Assembly: GCF_900111155.1 (NCBI RefSeq)
Contig: NZ_FOGG01000025.1
Location: 1 to 64,000 of the forward strand
Origin: Pedobacter rhizosphaerae
GTDB taxonomy: Bacteria > Bacteroidota > Bacteroidia > Sphingobacteriales > Sphingobacteriaceae
DNA: 64,000 nucleotides
Direction of reading: 5' to 3'
Both the position numbers and the translations under genes were made by a program. The notes beneath the pieces were generated by a model. That model saw only the letters and a list, made by a program, of their open reading frames with translations, did no database searches and was not told where the DNA came from. Of the stretch, positions 61,668 through 64,000 are shown piece by piece. Positions within the stretch are counted from its first letter, which is position 1. Each line of letters opens with the position of its first letter.

Positions 61668-62564
61668 TTAAATGGTGATGCGTCCACCGCTTACCGGGAT
61701 GGTTGCCCCTGCGATGTAGCTGGCCTGGTCTGATGCCAGAAATACGTAGGCCGGGGCAACTTCAGCAGGCTGTCCAGCCCTTCCCATCGGCGTGTCTTTT
61801 CCAAATTCTTCATGTTGGGGTATGGTTGAGGGGATTAGCGGTGTCCAGATCGGGCCTGGTGCCACCGCATTTACCCTGATCCCCTTACCGTCCATCAGCA
61901 AAATTTGGCTTAGGTTGGCGGAGAAGTTTTGGATTGCCCCTTTTGTTGCGGCGTATGGCAGGAGCTGTTCGTTGGGAGAATAGGCATTGACCGATGTGGT
62001 ATTGATAATGCTGCTTCCTGGTTTTAGGTGTGGTTCGGCTGCTTTACAGAGGTAAAACATTGCAGTGATATTGGTCTGAAAGGTACGGTCCCATTCCTCC
62101 TGAGATATCTCCTGGATGTTTTTTCTGGCCATTTGAAAGGCTGCTTTGTTGACCAGAATGTCCAGACCTCCCAATTCGCGGATGGCAGTATCTATAATTT
62201 CGCGGCAGTGGGATTCTTTGCGGATATCGCCTTTAAGCAGAACGGCTTTCCCACCAGCAGCTTTTACATAATCTGCCGTGAGTTTTGCGTCTTGGTCTTC
62301 TGAATCATCGAGGTAGCTGATGAGTACATCGGCCCCTTCCCTTGCGAAGGCAATGGCTACTGCCCGGCCGATACCGGAATCGCCTCCGGTGATGATGGCT
62401 TTTTTGCCCTTTAATTTACCGCTTCCTTTATAGGATTTTTCGCCATGGTCTGCTTGTGGGATCAGTTGGCCTTCAGTTCCGGGAGGCTGCTGGTCCTGTT
62501 TGGGGAAAGGTGGCTGCGGGTACTTATCTGCAGGGTTTTCTGCTTTGTTTTTCTCGTTTTTCAT
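61668..62564 (-). CDS. SDR-family oxidoreductase (YghA/GSP39-like)
   Basis: The start at 62564 (MKNEKNKAENPADKYPQPPF) gives 298 residues; the upstream extension overlaps the next gene. The N-terminal about 45 residues are the typical PP-rich extension of this SDR group. Motifs: nucleotide-binding TGGDSGIGRAVAIAFAREGA, LVNKAAFQ (usually NNAA), STSVNAYSPNEQLLPYAATKGAIQNF (Y-x3-K), and the cofactor GRAGQPAEVAPAYVFLASDQASYI. Substrate unknown; general stress role inferred. Confidence 0.9.
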   Translation of the reverse strand: MKNEKNKAENPADKYPQPPFPKQDQQPPGTEGQLIPQADHGEKSYKGSGKLKGKKAIITGGDSGIGRAVAIAFAREGADVLISYLDDSEDQDAKLTADYVKAAGGKAVLLKGDIRKESHCREIIDTAIRELGGLDILVNKAAFQMARKNIQEISQEEWDRTFQTNITAMFYLCKAAEPHLKPGSSIINTTSVNAYSPNEQLLPYAATKGAIQNFSANLSQILLMDGKGIRVNAVAPGPIWTPLIPSTIPQHEEFGKDTPMGRAGQPAEVAPAYVFLASDQASYIAGATIPVSGGRITI

Positions 62565-62631
62565 GGGTTTGATGTTTTTGATAAGGTCTTTTAATAACCG
62601 ATGAAATCCGAAAATGGTTTGGATTTTTGCT

Positions 62632-62877
62632 TTACAGGTGCCCAAAGGTATCATTCCAGCCTTCATGTGCCTGTATGCCCTGGCGTATGGCGTGCAAGGC
62701 CGGGAGATCGAGTTCGCAGCCCTGGCTTTCGCAGTGGGCGTGGTCTTTTTCGTCGAGTTGTATCGTTCCGATCACTTCGGCGTTTTCTGAAATTTCATAC
62801 CGGGCATTGCCAAGGGGTTTGATTTCGTAGAATCTGCCCCGGCCTTCTATGGCTACTTCTATTCTGAACTGTTCCAT
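62632..62877 (-). CDS. Small hypothetical protein
   Basis: An 81-residue soluble protein (MEQFRIEVAIEGRGRFYEIKP...). The pattern resembles small conserved proteins of Bacteroidota stress islands; no domain named. Its start overlaps the end of the upstream small gene at 62859 by 19 bases, so they are likely coupled. Confidence 0.68.
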   Translation of the reverse strand: MEQFRIEVAIEGRGRFYEIKPLGNARYEISENAEVIGTIQLDEKDHAHCESQGCELDLPALHAIRQGIQAHEGWNDTFGHL

Positions 62878-63047
62878 GGTTTACTATCTTGTAGATTTGC
62901 TTTAGTTTCATTTTTTATGGGAGCGCTTTGCTCTGCCTCGAATTTAGGATCGAGTTCGTCGGTTTCAGCGGTTATCGCGGGATCCAGCAGTACTTTTTGT
63001 TCCCCTGAGGGTATTTTGGCTTGGTTTTGGTCTTTGATGGTTTCCAT
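62859..63047 (-). CDS. Small acidic hypothetical protein
   Basis: The start at 63047 (METIKDQNQAKIPSGEQKVL) gives 62 residues, low-complexity acidic and likely disordered. A longer frame from 63125 would add a poorly supported extension. Overlaps the start of the gene at 62632-62877. Confidence 0.55.
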   Translation of the reverse strand: METIKDQNQAKIPSGEQKVLLDPAITAETDELDPKFEAEQSAPIKNETKANLQDSKPWNSSE

Positions 63048-63125
63048 TGATTCCTTTTTTTTATTCAACAATATTTCTTGTAAATGGTTCTGGGAGAGAC
63101 GAGTATTGCCTGAATTTGTTGACAC

Positions 63126-63731
63126 CGGAGAGGTTGTTATGCTTCAAAAAAACAAAAAATCTTATAAAAAATATAAAGGTATTATCAGCCCAAAATTCAG
63201 CCGTCAGAAGCCAGCTAATATTAAGCAGGATGTTTTGGGTCTGGCTCGCTAAACAGATGGAATTACGCCATCCGCACGTCACTTAATTGAGTGATTTGGA
63301 GAATATTTCTTTTGACCCGGATCATGAACTAAAGTTGCCCCACATCCATGTAATATTTTTAGCTATAGGCATTTAAACAAATTGCTTTCATGTTGTGTTA
63401 AAATAACCAAGAACTACTTCTCAGCGCATCGCTCAACAGGGCTTCCCTGAGGTGCCGGCAAATCAGCTAAGGGTCAATCGTTTTAAGAACCGAGAATACC
63501 AATAAAAACTGCCGCTATCGGGTCAGCAATTACCTCTTCATAATAGACTTTCCCTGATGATCGAATATTTTGGGGTATTGTGGTGGAGTATATCCTAATA
63601 TTTAGATAGGAATAAGTGACCATTTTTAAGATAATCCAAGCGTCATTTGCGTGATTGAAATACTTTTTCAAAAAACAATAACCAGCAGGCTGCTTGGTTT
63701 TGCGGAATTTATTTAAATCACAGCTGTTTTT
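63126..63731. other. Gene-free stretch
   Basis: In these 606 bases no gene was supported. Short open frames exist on both strands but have neither plausible composition nor neighbours. No repeat or hairpin stands out. Confidence 0.4.
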
Positions 63732-64000
63732 TTAACGTTTGTTCCCAGAGAACAAAAGCAGACCTAAACCTACTGCTATTCCGATGCCCAGTGCAAGTTT
63801 TGTTTTCCCTGAGGGCAAAGGTATGAGGGTTTCTCCATAGATCTGATGCGGTGGTGCGGAGGCTTTTAGTACATTGCCGCTTGTGGGTTCTCCATCCTTG
63901 ATCTCCATCAGCATCCGCATCCCGGATGAGGCGGTATTGACGAGCAGCTTTGGCAAAATGCCATGCATGGTCTTGAGTGCCCAGGAAGCAAAATCAGGGA
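63732..64000 (-). CDS. Partial hypothetical protein with C-terminal membrane segment, cut by window edge
   Basis: The frame is open to the window edge, so the N-terminus may lie beyond it; the ATG at 63968 is only the first in-window Met. The visible part ends with KTKLALGIGIAVGLGLLLFSGNKR, a C-terminal membrane anchor with a basic tail. The part before (PDFASWALKTMHGILPKLLV) reads as protein too. Family not recognised. Confidence 0.55.
   Translation of the reverse strand, partial: PDFASWALKTMHGILPKLLVNTASSGMRMLMEIKDGEPTSGNVLKASAPPHQIYGETLIPLPSGKTKLALGIGIAVGLGLLLFSGNKR

Noticed and set aside
61289..61678. 129-residue plus-strand frame
   Set aside because: It lies antisense to the DUF6496 gene at 61474-61647, which has a clear family signature; the plus-strand product resembles no protein and includes the hairpin.
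63483..63671. 62-residue minus-strand frame near the right edge
   Set aside because: Composition and context give no support; no ribosome binding or conserved feature.

Overview
The window looks like a chromosomal segment of a member of the Bacteroidota, most likely a Sphingobacteriaceae species close to Pedobacter. This is inferred from a SusC/SusD locus, a PorP/SprF protein with a type IX secreted adhesin, a grasp-with-spasm peptide cluster, a Bacteroidota-type promoter (TTTG, 19 nt, TAnnTTTG) and families common in that group. No rRNA, tRNA, CRISPR array or integrated phage was seen.

Layout. 1-4.2 kb: small hypothetical genes, an orphan GHKL ATPase, and nine tandem copies of a 113-bp palindrome-rich intergenic repeat. 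4.3-20.2 kb: a surface-adhesin island read leftward. It contains an Asp/Asn beta-hydroxylase, a sulfotransferase and an APS kinase, then a terminator, then a metallophosphatase-like protein whose metal-site motifs are altered, a tail-collar protein, a leaderless periplasmic-binding-type protein, a 3276-residue repeat adhesin with a T9SS C-terminal signal, and PorP/SprF. 20.2-22.6 kb: repeat-rich DNA with an IS4-type element (19-bp terminal repeats, 8-bp target duplication) whose transposase is split at a run of eight A. 22.7-33.2 kb: a polysaccharide-utilisation-type locus (SusC, SusD, two surface lipoproteins, a HExxH protein, a GH29 fucosidase). 33.4-35.6 kb: a two-component system. 35.9-38 kb: small envelope genes. 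38.4-42.4 kb: a siderophore-receptor and PepSY operon with a structured 5' leader. 42.4-44.9 kb: a grasp-with-spasm RiPP cluster including a 59-residue translationally coupled gene. 45-58.2 kb: envelope and stress genes (DJ-1/PfpI, Crp/Fnr, esterase, fasciclin, two ECF sigma factors, DUF389, NhaA, a molybdenum oxidoreductase with its cytochrome b, DUF1223, MXKDX protein, peroxiredoxin). 58.2-64 kb: two methyltransferases, a paralogue of the first gene, an SDR and small stress-type proteins, with a gene running off the right edge.

The most unusual parts are the adhesin island with its apparent pseudo-enzyme and sulfation/hydroxylation genes, the extra small gene in the RiPP cluster, and the double-hairpin leader that starts almost exactly at the predicted transcription start of the siderophore receptor. 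Functions were assigned by reading the translated sequences; no database search was possible.
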